Of a stretch of 64,000 nt of DNA, positions 8,987 to 18,245 are shown one piece after another. The notes beneath the pieces were generated by a model, which was not told the origin of the DNA, ran no database searches, and was given only the letters and a program-made list of their open reading frames with translations. Both the position numbers and the translations under genes were made by a program. Position 1 is the first letter of the stretch, and the number at the start of each line of letters is the position of its first letter. Source of the DNA: Bacillus sp. FJAT-28004 (GTDB lineage Bacteria; Bacillota; Bacilli; Paenibacillales; Paenibacillaceae); NCBI RefSeq assembly GCF_001280845.1, contig NZ_LGHP01000001.1, positions 1,512,435 to 1,576,434 on the forward strand. The letters run 5' to 3'.

Positions 8987-10819
8987 ATGTATCGCAATTT
9001 AGAAGAGTGTGTTATTGATCTAGAGAGAAATGGACATTTGGTTCGTATAAAAGAAGAAGTTGACCCCTATCTTGAGATGGCTGCGATCCATATGAAGGTT
9101 TATGAGGCTGGCGGCCCTGCATTGTTATTCGAGAATGTGAAAGGCTCTAAATTTCGGGCAGCCTCTAATTTATTCGGCACGGTAGAGCGCAGCAAGTTTA
9201 TTTTTCGCAATACTTGGGAATCGGTGCAAAACGTAATGGAACTGCGCAATGATCCCATGAAGGCATTGAAAAATCCATTCAAAAATATCGGAAACGGCTT
9301 GGCGGCATATAAAGCTCTTCCGCAAAAGAAATCAGGCAGTCTACCGGTTACCGCGCAGGAAATTCAAATCTCGGATCTTCCGCTCATTCAAAGCTGGCCC
9401 ATGGATGGCGGTGCTTTTGTCACTCTTCCTCAAGTCTATACAGAAGATCCGGACAAGCCGGGAATTATGAATTCCAATTTGGGCATGTATCGTGTGCAGC
9501 TCAGCGGCAATGATTATGAGATGAACAAAGAAATTGGTGTGCATTATCAGATTCATCGCGGTATCGGCGTACATCAAGACAAAACGAACAAAAAAGGTAT
9601 CCCATTAAAAGTAAGCTGTTTTGTAGGCGGCCCTCCCGCACATACTTTGGCAGCAGTTATGCCGTTACCTGAAGGATTGACAGAGATGACGGTTGCGGGA
9701 CTTCTATCAGGACGCCGTTTCCAATACAGTTACTTGGACGGATTTTGTATTAGCAACGATGCTGATTTTGTCATTACTGGAGAAATTCATCAGGGAGAAA
9801 CCAAGCCAGAGGGACCTTTTGGTGATCACTTGGGGTATTACAGCCTTACCCATCCTTTTCCTGTCATGAGAGTTCATAAAGTGTATGCTAAGCCGGGTGC
9901 GATATGGCCGTTTACCGTTGTAGGCCGTCCGCCGCAAGAGGATACTGCATTTGGTGAGCTCATTCATGAGCTGACAGGTGATGCCATTAAACAAGAAATT
10001 CCTGGTGTAAAGGAAGTTCATGCTGTAGATGCTGCGGGTGTGCATCCGCTGCTTTTTGCGATAGGCAGCGAACGATACACGCCTTATCAACAAGTCAAAC
10101 AGCCGGCAGAGCTGCTTACTATTGCTAATCGTATTCTGGGTACAGGACAACTGAGCTTGGCCAAATATCTATTTATTACAGCAGAAGATAAACGACCGTT
10201 AGATACACACGATGAAGTGGATTTTTTAACTTATATACTTGAACGTATCGATCTTCATCGCGACATACATTTTTATACAAATACGACAATTGATACGCTT
10301 GATTATTCGGGTACGGGATTAAATACGGGCAGTAAAGTAGTTATTGCAGCATATGGTGATAAGAAAAGAGAATTATGTACAGAAGTACCCGATGTTTTGA
10401 AATCATTGCGCGGATTTGAAAATGCGCGTTTGGTCATGCCGGGAATTGTGGTCATCCAAGGGCCAAAATTCAAGGATTATGCAGGGGCCAAACAGGAACT
10501 ACAAGACTTACGTGATGCTATACAAGAAAAAGGACCTATTCCATCATGTCCAATGATTATTATTGGCGATGATAGTCAGTTCATTAGTGAAACGATCAAA
10601 AACTTCCTATGGGTTACCTTTACGCGCAGCAATCCATCACACGATATGTATGGCGTAAATAGTCATTATGAGAACAAGCACTGGGCATGTGACAACTTGA
10701 TCATTGATGCTCGTATTAAACCGCATCAAGCACCTCCTCTAATTCCTGATCCTTCGGTCCTGAAGAACATCGAACGATTATTTGTTAAAGGCGCCAGCTT
10801 GGGCGGATTGAACATATAG
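8987..10819 (+). CDS. UbiD family decarboxylase
   Basis: Prenyl-FMN-dependent (de)carboxylase of the UbiD superfamily, 610 residues, at the long end for UbiD and nearer the longer bacterial forms. GGAG lies 12 bp before the ATG. The N-terminal domain starts MYRNLEECVIDLERNGHLVRI; the conserved active-site block EGPFGDHLGYYSL has Glu275; the C-terminal region carries VDAAGVHPLLFAIGSERYTP. No ubiX-type prenyltransferase gene, needed to make prenyl-FMN, is next to it, so cofactor must come from elsewhere. The role may be quinone-related or aromatic acid decarboxylation; context does not decide. It is monocistronic, with its own promoter candidate and terminator. Confidence 0.9.
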   Translation: MYRNLEECVIDLERNGHLVRIKEEVDPYLEMAAIHMKVYEAGGPALLFENVKGSKFRAASNLFGTVERSKFIFRNTWESVQNVMELRNDPMKALKNPFKNIGNGLAAYKALPQKKSGSLPVTAQEIQISDLPLIQSWPMDGGAFVTLPQVYTEDPDKPGIMNSNLGMYRVQLSGNDYEMNKEIGVHYQIHRGIGVHQDKTNKKGIPLKVSCFVGGPPAHTLAAVMPLPEGLTEMTVAGLLSGRRFQYSYLDGFCISNDADFVITGEIHQGETKPEGPFGDHLGYYSLTHPFPVMRVHKVYAKPGAIWPFTVVGRPPQEDTAFGELIHELTGDAIKQEIPGVKEVHAVDAAGVHPLLFAIGSERYTPYQQVKQPAELLTIANRILGTGQLSLAKYLFITAEDKRPLDTHDEVDFLTYILERIDLHRDIHFYTNTTIDTLDYSGTGLNTGSKVVIAAYGDKKRELCTEVPDVLKSLRGFENARLVMPGIVVIQGPKFKDYAGAKQELQDLRDAIQEKGPIPSCPMIIIGDDSQFISETIKNFLWVTFTRSNPSHDMYGVNSHYENKHWACDNLIIDARIKPHQAPPLIPDPSVLKNIERLFVKGASLGGLNI

Positions 10820-10828
10820 GAAACTCAC

Positions 10829-10863
10829 AAAAAGGCATGCCTAATAGGGCGTGTCTTTTTTTT
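10829..10863 (+). terminator. Rho-independent terminator after UbiD-family gene
   Basis: AAAGGCATGCC, loop TAATA, GGGCGTGTCTTT with G-T wobbles, then a run of nine T. The remaining 240 bp before the next gene is AT-rich and contains no recognisable gene; it presumably holds the promoter of the ABC operon. Confidence 0.75.
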
Positions 10864-11106
10864 GCCATTTTCAGCACAGTTTTGAAATGAGCTTGAGTAG
10901 ATTTTGTTTGTAAAAATCAATAAAATGATCGAATTTATCATAAAAGCCTGTGAAAGTATAAAAAATCGGGTTTTTATTATATAGTTTCAACATTTTTACA
11001 GAGTTAGAATGTAAATGAGCCTAATGAACGGCATTTGCTGCTGAAGATGCAGGAAGCTTCAGAGATAATTTGCAAGATATATATCAACAATTATGGGAGG
11101 ATGAGC

Positions 11107-12087
11107 ATGTCGCAAGCAACGACCAACAAACAGTTAGCAGCGATTCCGCCGGAGAAAAACCAAGTAAGAAAAAAAACCTTTTTCAACCGTCTAGGCAAGC
11201 AGCTGGATGTGCAATTAATGGTATGGCCGGGTATTTTGCTAATCTTTGTATTCGCATACATTCCGATGTACGGCGTGTTAACAGGTTTTATGGACTACAA
11301 CATTTTTACGGGGTCAAAAATATTCGAAAATCCTTGGGTTGGTTTTAAGCATTTCGAAGCGTTCTTTACTGCTCCGGATATCGCAACGGTCATACGGAAT
11401 ACGCTTGTAATCAGTCTTTTAAAGCTAGTAATAGGTTTTCCTGCACCTATTATACTGGCGTTAATGCTAAATGAAATACGTCATATGATGTTTAAACGTG
11501 TAGTACAAACCATCACATATTTACCGTACTTTATGTCATGGGTCATTGTAGGGGGCATGGTAATGGCGATGCTCTCGACTGAGAACGGTAGTGTTAACAT
11601 GCTGCTGAGGGGTGTCGGGGCGATAAATGAGCCTATTAATTTCCTTTCTCTCAAAGAATACTTCTGGGGCATACTAGTCTCCTCCAATGTGTGGAAGGAT
11701 ATTGGTTTTGGATCAATCATATACCTTGCCGCAATTGCGGGTGTCGATCCACATATGTATGAAGCGGCAGATATTGATGGAGCGAGTAAATTCAAACAAA
11801 TTTATCTCATTACTATTCCATCTATCCTACCGGTAATTATCATTTTTATGATTCTCGCAATGGGTAATTTATTAAGTGCTGGTTTTGAAGATATTTTGAT
11901 CCTTGCCCAGAATCCGATTCTAAGACCGGTATCGGATGTTATTGATACCTATGTATATCGGGTCGGCCTGCAGAATGGGAAATTTTCTTACGGTGTTGCA
12001 GTTGGCTTGTTCAAGGCAGTCATTAGCGTTTTGCTCTTGACGGGAGCTAACTACTTAGCCCGAAGGTCCGGTAACGGATTATGGTAG
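11107..12087 (+). CDS. ABC transporter permease, LplB/YtcP-type (first subunit)
   Basis: Membrane subunit of a CUT1-like importer of the polysaccharide/oligogalacturonide class, 326 residues. GGGAGG at 11095-11100 places the start at the ATG at 11107; another ATG at 11101 is too close. The family hallmarks are WPGILLIFVFAYIPMYGV near residue 40, TYLPYFMSWVIVGGM, and the EAA loop YEAADIDGASKFKQIYLI. The C-terminal NYLARRSGNGLW is typical of LplB-like proteins. It is followed 31 bp later by the second permease and then by two binding lipoproteins and a two-component system, the standard Paenibacillus arrangement. No ATPase gene is present; these systems share an MsmX-type ATPase (family knowledge). 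Confidence 0.95.
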   Translation: MSQATTNKQLAAIPPEKNQVRKKTFFNRLGKQLDVQLMVWPGILLIFVFAYIPMYGVLTGFMDYNIFTGSKIFENPWVGFKHFEAFFTAPDIATVIRNTLVISLLKLVIGFPAPIILALMLNEIRHMMFKRVVQTITYLPYFMSWVIVGGMVMAMLSTENGSVNMLLRGVGAINEPINFLSLKEYFWGILVSSNVWKDIGFGSIIYLAAIAGVDPHMYEAADIDGASKFKQIYLITIPSILPVIIIFMILAMGNLLSAGFEDILILAQNPILRPVSDVIDTYVYRVGLQNGKFSYGVAVGLFKAVISVLLLTGANYLARRSGNGLW

Positions 12088-12118
12088 AACATTACTTCAG
12101 ACTGGGGGTCGAAATCCA

Positions 12119-13015
12119 TTGAGTTTCAAGCGTTTGGGCGTTAACGATCGATTGATGGTTATTAGCATATATGTGCTTCTTATACTTTTATCTTTCTCGG
12201 CATTATATCCATTCTGGAATACTCTCGTCGTTTCGTTAAATGAAGGTACAGATACGGCAAAGGGCGGCATCACATTTTGGCCAAGGGAATTTTCATGGGC
12301 AAATTATGAAATCGTTTTTCAAGACAAAGGTCTTCTGCATGGATTTTATATTTCCATAAGTAGAACCGTAGTAGGGACCATTGCTGCAACTTTTATGACG
12401 GCAATGCTCGCTTATGGCATGTCTAAAAATTACTTAATGGGTCGCGGTTATTATTCCTTTTTCTTCATCTTTACAATGTACTTTGGCGGAGGATTAATCC
12501 CGACGTTTCTATTGATTAAATCATTGGGTTTATTAAATAACTTCCTTGTTTTCATCATTCCTGGCCTTATAAGCGTTTGGAATATGATTGTTTTCCGAAC
12601 CTTTTTCAAAAGCTTGCCTGCAGGTCTGGAGGAGTCAGCACAAATCGATGGCTGCAGCAATTGGGGAGTATTCTTCAAAATAGTTATTCCGCTTTCGATG
12701 CCAGTAATCGCAACACTTGGATTGTTTACGGCTATCGCTCACTGGAACGATTGGTTCGCGCCTTCTATCTACATTTCCAATCCCGATTTACTGCCTGTTC
12801 AAACGATATTGCGGAAGTTATTGAACGCAAACGTCTTAACAGATGCGCAGGGAATGGACTCTATTTCCGTAGAGAAAATGTCCAAGAAGGCTCTTACGTC
12901 CAAATCACTCATTGCTGCAATGATAATGGTTGTTACACTTCCGATTATGATGGTATATCCCTTTGTTCAAAGATTTTTCGTTAAGGGAGTTATGGTTGGA
13001 TCGTTAAAGGAATAG
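12119..13015 (+). CDS. ABC transporter permease, YtcP/LplC-type (second subunit)
   Basis: Second permease of the same importer, 298 residues, starting at a TTG with GGGGG about 10 bases upstream; no better ATG is available before the first membrane helix. Helix 1 is near residues 13-35 (VISIYVLLILLSFSALYPF). The EAA loop is EESAQIDGCSNWGVFFKI, and the C-terminus is YPFVQRFFVKGVMVGSLKE, the typical G-[SA]-x-K-[EG] tail. It pairs with the preceding gene product. Confidence 0.95.
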   Translation: MSFKRLGVNDRLMVISIYVLLILLSFSALYPFWNTLVVSLNEGTDTAKGGITFWPREFSWANYEIVFQDKGLLHGFYISISRTVVGTIAATFMTAMLAYGMSKNYLMGRGYYSFFFIFTMYFGGGLIPTFLLIKSLGLLNNFLVFIIPGLISVWNMIVFRTFFKSLPAGLEESAQIDGCSNWGVFFKIVIPLSMPVIATLGLFTAIAHWNDWFAPSIYISNPDLLPVQTILRKLLNANVLTDAQGMDSISVEKMSKKALTSKSLIAAMIMVVTLPIMMVYPFVQRFFVKGVMVGSLKE

Positions 13016-13086
13016 TTATTTCACTTCGGTTTGAGGCGAGTCTCGCTTTGGACATATATATTAATCATGAGAGGGGTAAAATCAGC

Positions 13087-14775
13087 ATGAAGAAGATGAA
13101 AAAGCCGCTGCTAATGGTTGTCTCTGCGGTGTTTCTACTGGTAACTGTACTTGCAGGCTGCAGCAATTCGGGGGGGAAGGATCCCAAACCAACAACAACT
13201 GCCTCTAATAACAAAGAACAAGGCAGTGAAGCTACAGAAACACCAGCAGATGCACCTTGGGTATTTGGTTCAAGCCCATTGGCGTTCTCAGCTTATACAC
13301 ATTATGGTTGGCAAGATTTCCCTGATAACATGGACGCAAACCCATTTTGGAAATATCTGAAGGAAAATAAACAAGTTACGATTACACCGATTCATGCAAA
13401 AGGCAATCATGACGCTCTTTTGCAGACGATGATGGCTGATACAAGCCAGCTTCCAGACCTTCTTTATGGCGATCGCTACAATCCAGCGCTTGAAAGACTT
13501 ATTGAAGGCGGCCAGATGGTAGCACTTGATCCTTACCTGGACAAATATCCGAACCTGAAGAAATGGCTTGATCCGAAGCTTATGGATCTTCTTCGTTCAG
13601 CGGACGGCAAGCTTTACAAATTCCCTAACTGGTACACAGAGAAACCGACTAATACTGGCGGTTACGTCGTCAACAAAAAAATCTATGCAGAACTAGGATC
13701 TCCTGCACTAGAAACAACGGATGATTTGTACGCATATCTCAAAGCGGTAAAAGAGAAATACGGTGACAAAGTTGTTCCAATGGATCTAGACCGAGGTTCA
13801 GAGATTCAAGGTATGGGCGTTATTTACACAGGATTTGGAGAAGGAAATCTTTACAAATCCTTAAGCAGCGAGCTGCAAGGCGTAATTAAAGACGATAAAC
13901 TCGTTTCTATTTTTACAGATCCTTCTTTCCGTGAGTCTCAAAAATATCTTGCGAAGCTGTACCGCGAGAAACTAATCTCACAAGATTGGTGGACGCAAGT
14001 CAGAGACGTGGTTTCGGAGAAATTAATGACTGGCCGTGTGGCTGTATATGCAGGTTCGGGTGTTACTACCTTTGCATCTCGTGCAGATATGGCACTTAGG
14101 GAAAAAGATCCAAATGATGGTTACTTCATGATTTGGCCAGTTCACAAAGCAGGACTTGATAAAAACAAAATCTATGCAGGTGGTTGGGATCGTCTGGGTT
14201 GGAACGTTACGTCCATCACTAAACATGCAAAAGATCCAGAAAAAATCTTCGCATTCTTGGATTGGATGACAGGACCAGAAGGTATGACTATCCAATTCTT
14301 CGGACCAGAGGGCGGCAACTGGAAAGGATTCGACGAAAATGAACAACCGATCTTCACGGATACGTACAACGAAGCGGAAGTAACAAAAATTCAAGCGGAT
14401 AACGATCCTGTTCAAATCGTAGGCAATACATCGTATATCGATCCAGCAAAATTGAAATTCGTAAATTCCTTGCCGCTTGAGAAACAAAACTGGCAAGCGC
14501 GTTGGCAGAGAGATATTACTTGGCCATCCTCCAACGACATTACGGCAATTAACAATCTGCCAATGTCACCAGACTCTCCGCTAGGCGACACTAGACAGCA
14601 AATTTTGGATCTTAGCCTTGAAACCTTTGCTGCATCAACTACAGCTAAGAGTGATGAGGAAGTAGACAAAATTTTAGATGCTGCTGAGAAGAAAGCTCAA
14701 AGCTACAAATACGAAGAGCTGCTTGCATGGCGTACTGAGAAATGGCAATCTAACAAAGCCATTCTTGGAGAGTAA
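13087..14775 (+). CDS. Extracellular solute-binding lipoprotein, LplA/YtcQ-type (copy 1)
   Basis: Ligand-capturing lipoprotein of the importer, 562 residues. The ATG at 13087 has GAGAGGGG upstream. The signal peptide ends with the lipobox VLAGC at Cys25, followed by a Ser/Thr/Lys-rich linker. The body matches large family-1 binding proteins: LPDLLYGDRYNPALERLIEGG, ALDPYLDKYPNLKKWLDP, YKFPNWYTEKPTNTGGYVVN and FAFLDWMTGPEGM. The ligand is probably a plant polysaccharide oligomer (inference from family). A second, similar lipoprotein gene follows, so one permease pair may be served by two receptors. Codon use appears biased to high expression relative to neighbours. Confidence 0.95.
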   Translation: MKKMKKPLLMVVSAVFLLVTVLAGCSNSGGKDPKPTTTASNNKEQGSEATETPADAPWVFGSSPLAFSAYTHYGWQDFPDNMDANPFWKYLKENKQVTITPIHAKGNHDALLQTMMADTSQLPDLLYGDRYNPALERLIEGGQMVALDPYLDKYPNLKKWLDPKLMDLLRSADGKLYKFPNWYTEKPTNTGGYVVNKKIYAELGSPALETTDDLYAYLKAVKEKYGDKVVPMDLDRGSEIQGMGVIYTGFGEGNLYKSLSSELQGVIKDDKLVSIFTDPSFRESQKYLAKLYREKLISQDWWTQVRDVVSEKLMTGRVAVYAGSGVTTFASRADMALREKDPNDGYFMIWPVHKAGLDKNKIYAGGWDRLGWNVTSITKHAKDPEKIFAFLDWMTGPEGMTIQFFGPEGGNWKGFDENEQPIFTDTYNEAEVTKIQADNDPVQIVGNTSYIDPAKLKFVNSLPLEKQNWQARWQRDITWPSSNDITAINNLPMSPDSPLGDTRQQILDLSLETFAASTTAKSDEEVDKILDAAEKKAQSYKYEELLAWRTEKWQSNKAILGE

Positions 14776-14792
14776 TAGGCTTAAATAAGGAA

Positions 14793-14846
14793 AGAGATCA
14801 TCCCAAGGGATCCGTTTGGATCACTTGGGATATCTCTGTATTTTTG
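14793..14846 (+). terminator. Strong stem-loop between the two binding-protein genes
   Basis: Near-perfect inverted repeat GAGATCATCCCAAGGGATCC / GGATCACTTGGGATATCTC, then GTATTTTTGG. As an attenuator it would leave the permeases and the first binding protein more abundant than the downstream second binding protein and two-component genes. Confidence 0.75.
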
Positions 14847-14943
14847 GTTAAACTTAACTTTTATATATATGACTTTTAATTATTTTGATATTATTAAAGG
14901 GAGATTTTTCAAAAATGCTGCTCATGTAAGGGGTGCTTTATCA

Positions 14944-16614
14944 GTGTACGCGAAAAGAGAAATGTTCCTTCGGTTTACGTTGGTTTATTTTATTGTAAGC
15001 ATGCTTGTCGCCTGCAGTGGAGTAAACAATAAACCGGTTCCAACAGAAGAAGTTGCAGCTACGGAAGATGTTCAAATAACGCTACCTCCTGATCTGCTCT
15101 ATGAGCTTGGCAAAGAACGGCTAGATATATCCTTCTATGGTCATTACAGTACCTATTCAATGCCGCAGTGGGGCGCCGATCCCTCTTCTAAATGGATTAT
15201 GGATAATCTTAACATTCACGTAAAAGGAATCGATGTGGAAGGAAACGGAAAGCAGAAGCTTCTGAAGATGATTGCCAGCAAGCAGCTGCCTGATTTAATT
15301 TGGGGTGATCGCGGTTATGATCTCGAACGTTTGCGTGAAGCAGGCTTACTTGTGCCGCTTGATAAATATATAGATAAATATCCTAATCTAAAAAAATGGG
15401 CAGGCATGAATGTGTTAGATTTGCTTCGGGCAGCAGATGGGAAAATATATTATTTTCCAAATTATTACACTAATAAACCGAATGGCAATGCGGGTTATGT
15501 CGTAAATAAACGAATATATCGTGAGTTAGGGTCGCCTAAGCTAGCCACTACAGATGAACTTTATGATTATCTTAATAAAGTCAAAGCAAAGTACCCTGAT
15601 GTTGTTCCCTTTGAAACGGGAATTGCTAGTGAGGGGCACGGAATCGATCAGTTATTTTCCGCATTCAAGGAAAACAATTATAGCTTTACTCGGTACTACG
15701 CTGTGACGAGCGGAGATAAAATGACCTCTATCTACCAAGATGAAGGATTCCGCGAGTCGGCCTTATTTGTTGCTAAGCTGGTGCGGGAAGGGCTCATTAG
15801 CTCCGATGCGTGGACACAGACGGGTGATCAAGTAAGCGAGAAGCTTATGAACGGCAAAGTGGCTGTTTTCGCCAGTGCTGATCCGATGCCTCAAGTTATG
15901 CTCGCAAATGCAGAGCTCGGAAGGAAAAATAAGGAGGACGGATATATCTTTATTGATCCTATATATAAAGAAGGATTGGATCCAAAAAAGATTTATCCAG
16001 GGACATACAATCTGCTTGGCTGGAATGTGGCTGCGATAACAAAAAGCTCAAAAAATCCGGAAGCCATATTCGCCATGCTGGATTGGATGACAGGACCAGA
16101 GGGTTCTGCTGTTCAGATGTGGGGTCCTCCAGGTCCGGATGGATATTGGAATGGCTTCCAGGATGATGGAATTACACCGAATTTTACGAGCAAATATACT
16201 TCTGACCCGGATGGGTTGAGTGAAATACAAGCAGTATCTGGGAATTTGATATGGGTTGGTAATACAGTCTATCTGGATCAAACCAAAAGTGATTACGAAA
16301 AAACATTGCCAGAGGACAAACGCAACTGGTCTACTTATTGGCAGCAAAAAGTAACTTGGAAATCACAAGGGGATGCAACACCGTTTATTAATTTACAGCC
16401 GACTCCAAATTCTGACGAAGGCAGGATCTTTACAAGGATAAAAGAAATTTGGTTAAATGCTCGCTCTTATGCGATGTTTGCCCAGACGGATGAGGAAGTA
16501 TTGGCGATTTTGGATATTGCGCATAAGGACTCAATGGAATCTGGATTTCAAGAGTATCTGGATTTTATTACGTCGAAGTGGCAAGCAAACTTAAAAGTTT
16601 TAAATCAAGAATAA
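14944..16614 (+). CDS. Extracellular solute-binding lipoprotein, LplA/YtcQ-type (copy 2)
   Basis: Paralogue of the preceding gene, 556 residues from the GTG at 14944, which has AAGGGGTG eight bases upstream; an ATG at 14962 is the alternative. The signal is short and ends at Cys24 (LVAC). It shares many blocks with copy 1: LPDLIWGDRGYDLERLREAG, PLDKYIDKYPNLKKWAG, YYFPNYYTNKPNGNAGYVVN and MLDWMTGPEGSAVQMWGP. It lies between the intergenic stem-loop and the response regulator gene. In related operons a binding protein beside the two-component genes may present ligand to the kinase; here that is inference. Confidence 0.92.
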   Translation: MYAKREMFLRFTLVYFIVSMLVACSGVNNKPVPTEEVAATEDVQITLPPDLLYELGKERLDISFYGHYSTYSMPQWGADPSSKWIMDNLNIHVKGIDVEGNGKQKLLKMIASKQLPDLIWGDRGYDLERLREAGLLVPLDKYIDKYPNLKKWAGMNVLDLLRAADGKIYYFPNYYTNKPNGNAGYVVNKRIYRELGSPKLATTDELYDYLNKVKAKYPDVVPFETGIASEGHGIDQLFSAFKENNYSFTRYYAVTSGDKMTSIYQDEGFRESALFVAKLVREGLISSDAWTQTGDQVSEKLMNGKVAVFASADPMPQVMLANAELGRKNKEDGYIFIDPIYKEGLDPKKIYPGTYNLLGWNVAAITKSSKNPEAIFAMLDWMTGPEGSAVQMWGPPGPDGYWNGFQDDGITPNFTSKYTSDPDGLSEIQAVSGNLIWVGNTVYLDQTKSDYEKTLPEDKRNWSTYWQQKVTWKSQGDATPFINLQPTPNSDEGRIFTRIKEIWLNARSYAMFAQTDEEVLAILDIAHKDSMESGFQEYLDFITSKWQANLKVLNQE

Positions 16615-16646
16615 CGCCAATCTGTTGACTTGAAGGAGATGCCCAT

Positions 16647-18224
16647 ATGTATAAGGTATTGTTAGTCGATGACGAAGAACTTGATCTGGAAGGCATGAAG
16701 CGATTTATACCTTGGTCCGAGCTTGGTATGGAAGTGAAGGGCAGCGTAAATAATGCATTATCAGCATGCGAGATTATAGATGAGCAGCCTATCGATATAT
16801 TAGTCAGCGATGTTAATATGCCTTATATGTCAGGACTTGAGCTGGCCCGAATTGCTCTCGAACGCAAGCCGAATATGCGAATCATATTCGTCAGCGGCTA
16901 TCAGGAGTTCAGTTATGTACAGCAGGCGTTATCATTAAAGGCATATAATTATGTATTAAAACCAATGGATGACAGCGAATTGATATCGTCTTTGCTTAAG
17001 GTCAAGCAGGATCTCGATGAGGAGAACAAACACCGCGAGGTGGAAGAGGCTTATCAACAAATGATTCCGATTGCCAAAAGCGACTTTCTGATTCATTTGC
17101 TGGAAGGCGTAGAAACGACAGAAGGCGCCTCCATGCCCAAGCACATTTTATACTATGGATTCGATCAATTAAGCTGGCCTGTTCGAGTCGCTATTATGGA
17201 GCTGGATAATCAATCCTTAAGGCAAACAGAAAACTCGTCTTCACAGCGAGAATGGTCGCGTACTTCACTTCAAATTGTGCATGAAACGATTCAGGGGATG
17301 GGTATGCTGCCTTATTGCAAGTTATCCTCTCAACGCATAGCCATATTGCTGGAAGACAAAGATATTGGTCAAACGGTAAAGGTGTTATGCGCTGCGCTGC
17401 AGCAGCATATGACGGTATCCATCACTACCGGAGTGGGTGAAGCGGTTAAATCTACTGAACAGCTGCATGTATCCTACCGTCAAGCAATAGAAGCGGTTGA
17501 AGGCAAGATGTTTCTTGGAAAAGGGAATATCATCAATTATGAAGAGGTAAGAGCTGAACCTGGCATGCTGGATGCTAGAATTCTTGATACACGGATGAAA
17601 GCACTTTTGAAAGCGATGGAAGGGTATGAGCTTGTTCGGATTTATGACGAGTTCGAGAATCTATTTGAATCGGTTTCAAGCCTTCGCTCCAGATTCACTG
17701 TCCATCATATGACCAGCTATATTATTTGGAAGCTAGATCAATATTTGAGTGAAATGAACGAAGATTTATTTGAGCTGCTGGGCATCGACATTCACCATCT
17801 TGAGGTTCTAATGCAATTTGAAACGATTGGTGATATACGTTCATGGCTCGTTAAGCTCCTTTATGAAATATCTGAGCGCCTGCAGAAGAAAAACATTATG
17901 AAGGACAGCAAGTTTATACGCAGCGTAACGAAATCGATTAAGGAGAGAATGAGTGAGAATATTACGCTTAAAGATATGGCGCTGCAGTTCTCTTTCTCGC
18001 CGAGCTATATGGGATTTTTAATAAAAGAAAAGTCGGGTCACACCTTTAATGAGCTGCTCGTGCATTTGCGTATGGAGAAAGCATGTGAACTGCTCAATCA
18101 ACCCGGGATAAAAATTTATGAAGTTGCCGATCAGGTTGGTTATCGATATCTTCCCTATTTCAGCCGACAATTTAAGGAGAAGTTCGGAATGACACCTATG
18201 GAATATCGGAAGAGAGAGAATTGA
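16647..18224 (+). CDS. Response regulator with AraC-type DNA-binding domain, YesN-like
   Basis: Cytoplasmic transcription factor, 525 residues, with AAGGAG before the ATG. The N-terminal receiver (about 1-120) has the acidic pocket VLLVDDEE, phosphoacceptor Asp55 in ILVSDVNMP, the switch serine in IFVSGYQEF and Lys in YVLKPMD. The middle region (about 130-400) is a YesN-type linker. The C-terminal AraC double helix-turn-helix (about 425-522) ends YFSRQFKEKFGMTPMEYRK. It is paired with the histidine kinase gene 21 bp downstream and is expected to activate the upstream ABC operon. Confidence 0.95.
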   Translation: MYKVLLVDDEELDLEGMKRFIPWSELGMEVKGSVNNALSACEIIDEQPIDILVSDVNMPYMSGLELARIALERKPNMRIIFVSGYQEFSYVQQALSLKAYNYVLKPMDDSELISSLLKVKQDLDEENKHREVEEAYQQMIPIAKSDFLIHLLEGVETTEGASMPKHILYYGFDQLSWPVRVAIMELDNQSLRQTENSSSQREWSRTSLQIVHETIQGMGMLPYCKLSSQRIAILLEDKDIGQTVKVLCAALQQHMTVSITTGVGEAVKSTEQLHVSYRQAIEAVEGKMFLGKGNIINYEEVRAEPGMLDARILDTRMKALLKAMEGYELVRIYDEFENLFESVSSLRSRFTVHHMTSYIIWKLDQYLSEMNEDLFELLGIDIHHLEVLMQFETIGDIRSWLVKLLYEISERLQKKNIMKDSKFIRSVTKSIKERMSENITLKDMALQFSFSPSYMGFLIKEKSGHTFNELLVHLRMEKACELLNQPGIKIYEVADQVGYRYLPYFSRQFKEKFGMTPMEYRKREN

Positions 18225-18245
18225 TCATTAATGGGGGAGCTTTAG

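Noticed and set aside
14023..14496. Antisense frame of 157 codons within the first binding protein gene
   Set aside because: Shadow of a well-supported gene; composition is not protein-like.
14915..14929. Mini leader frame ATG CTG CTC ATG TAA behind AAAGGGAG
   Set aside because: Four codons only; it does not look like an attenuator peptide and may be chance.
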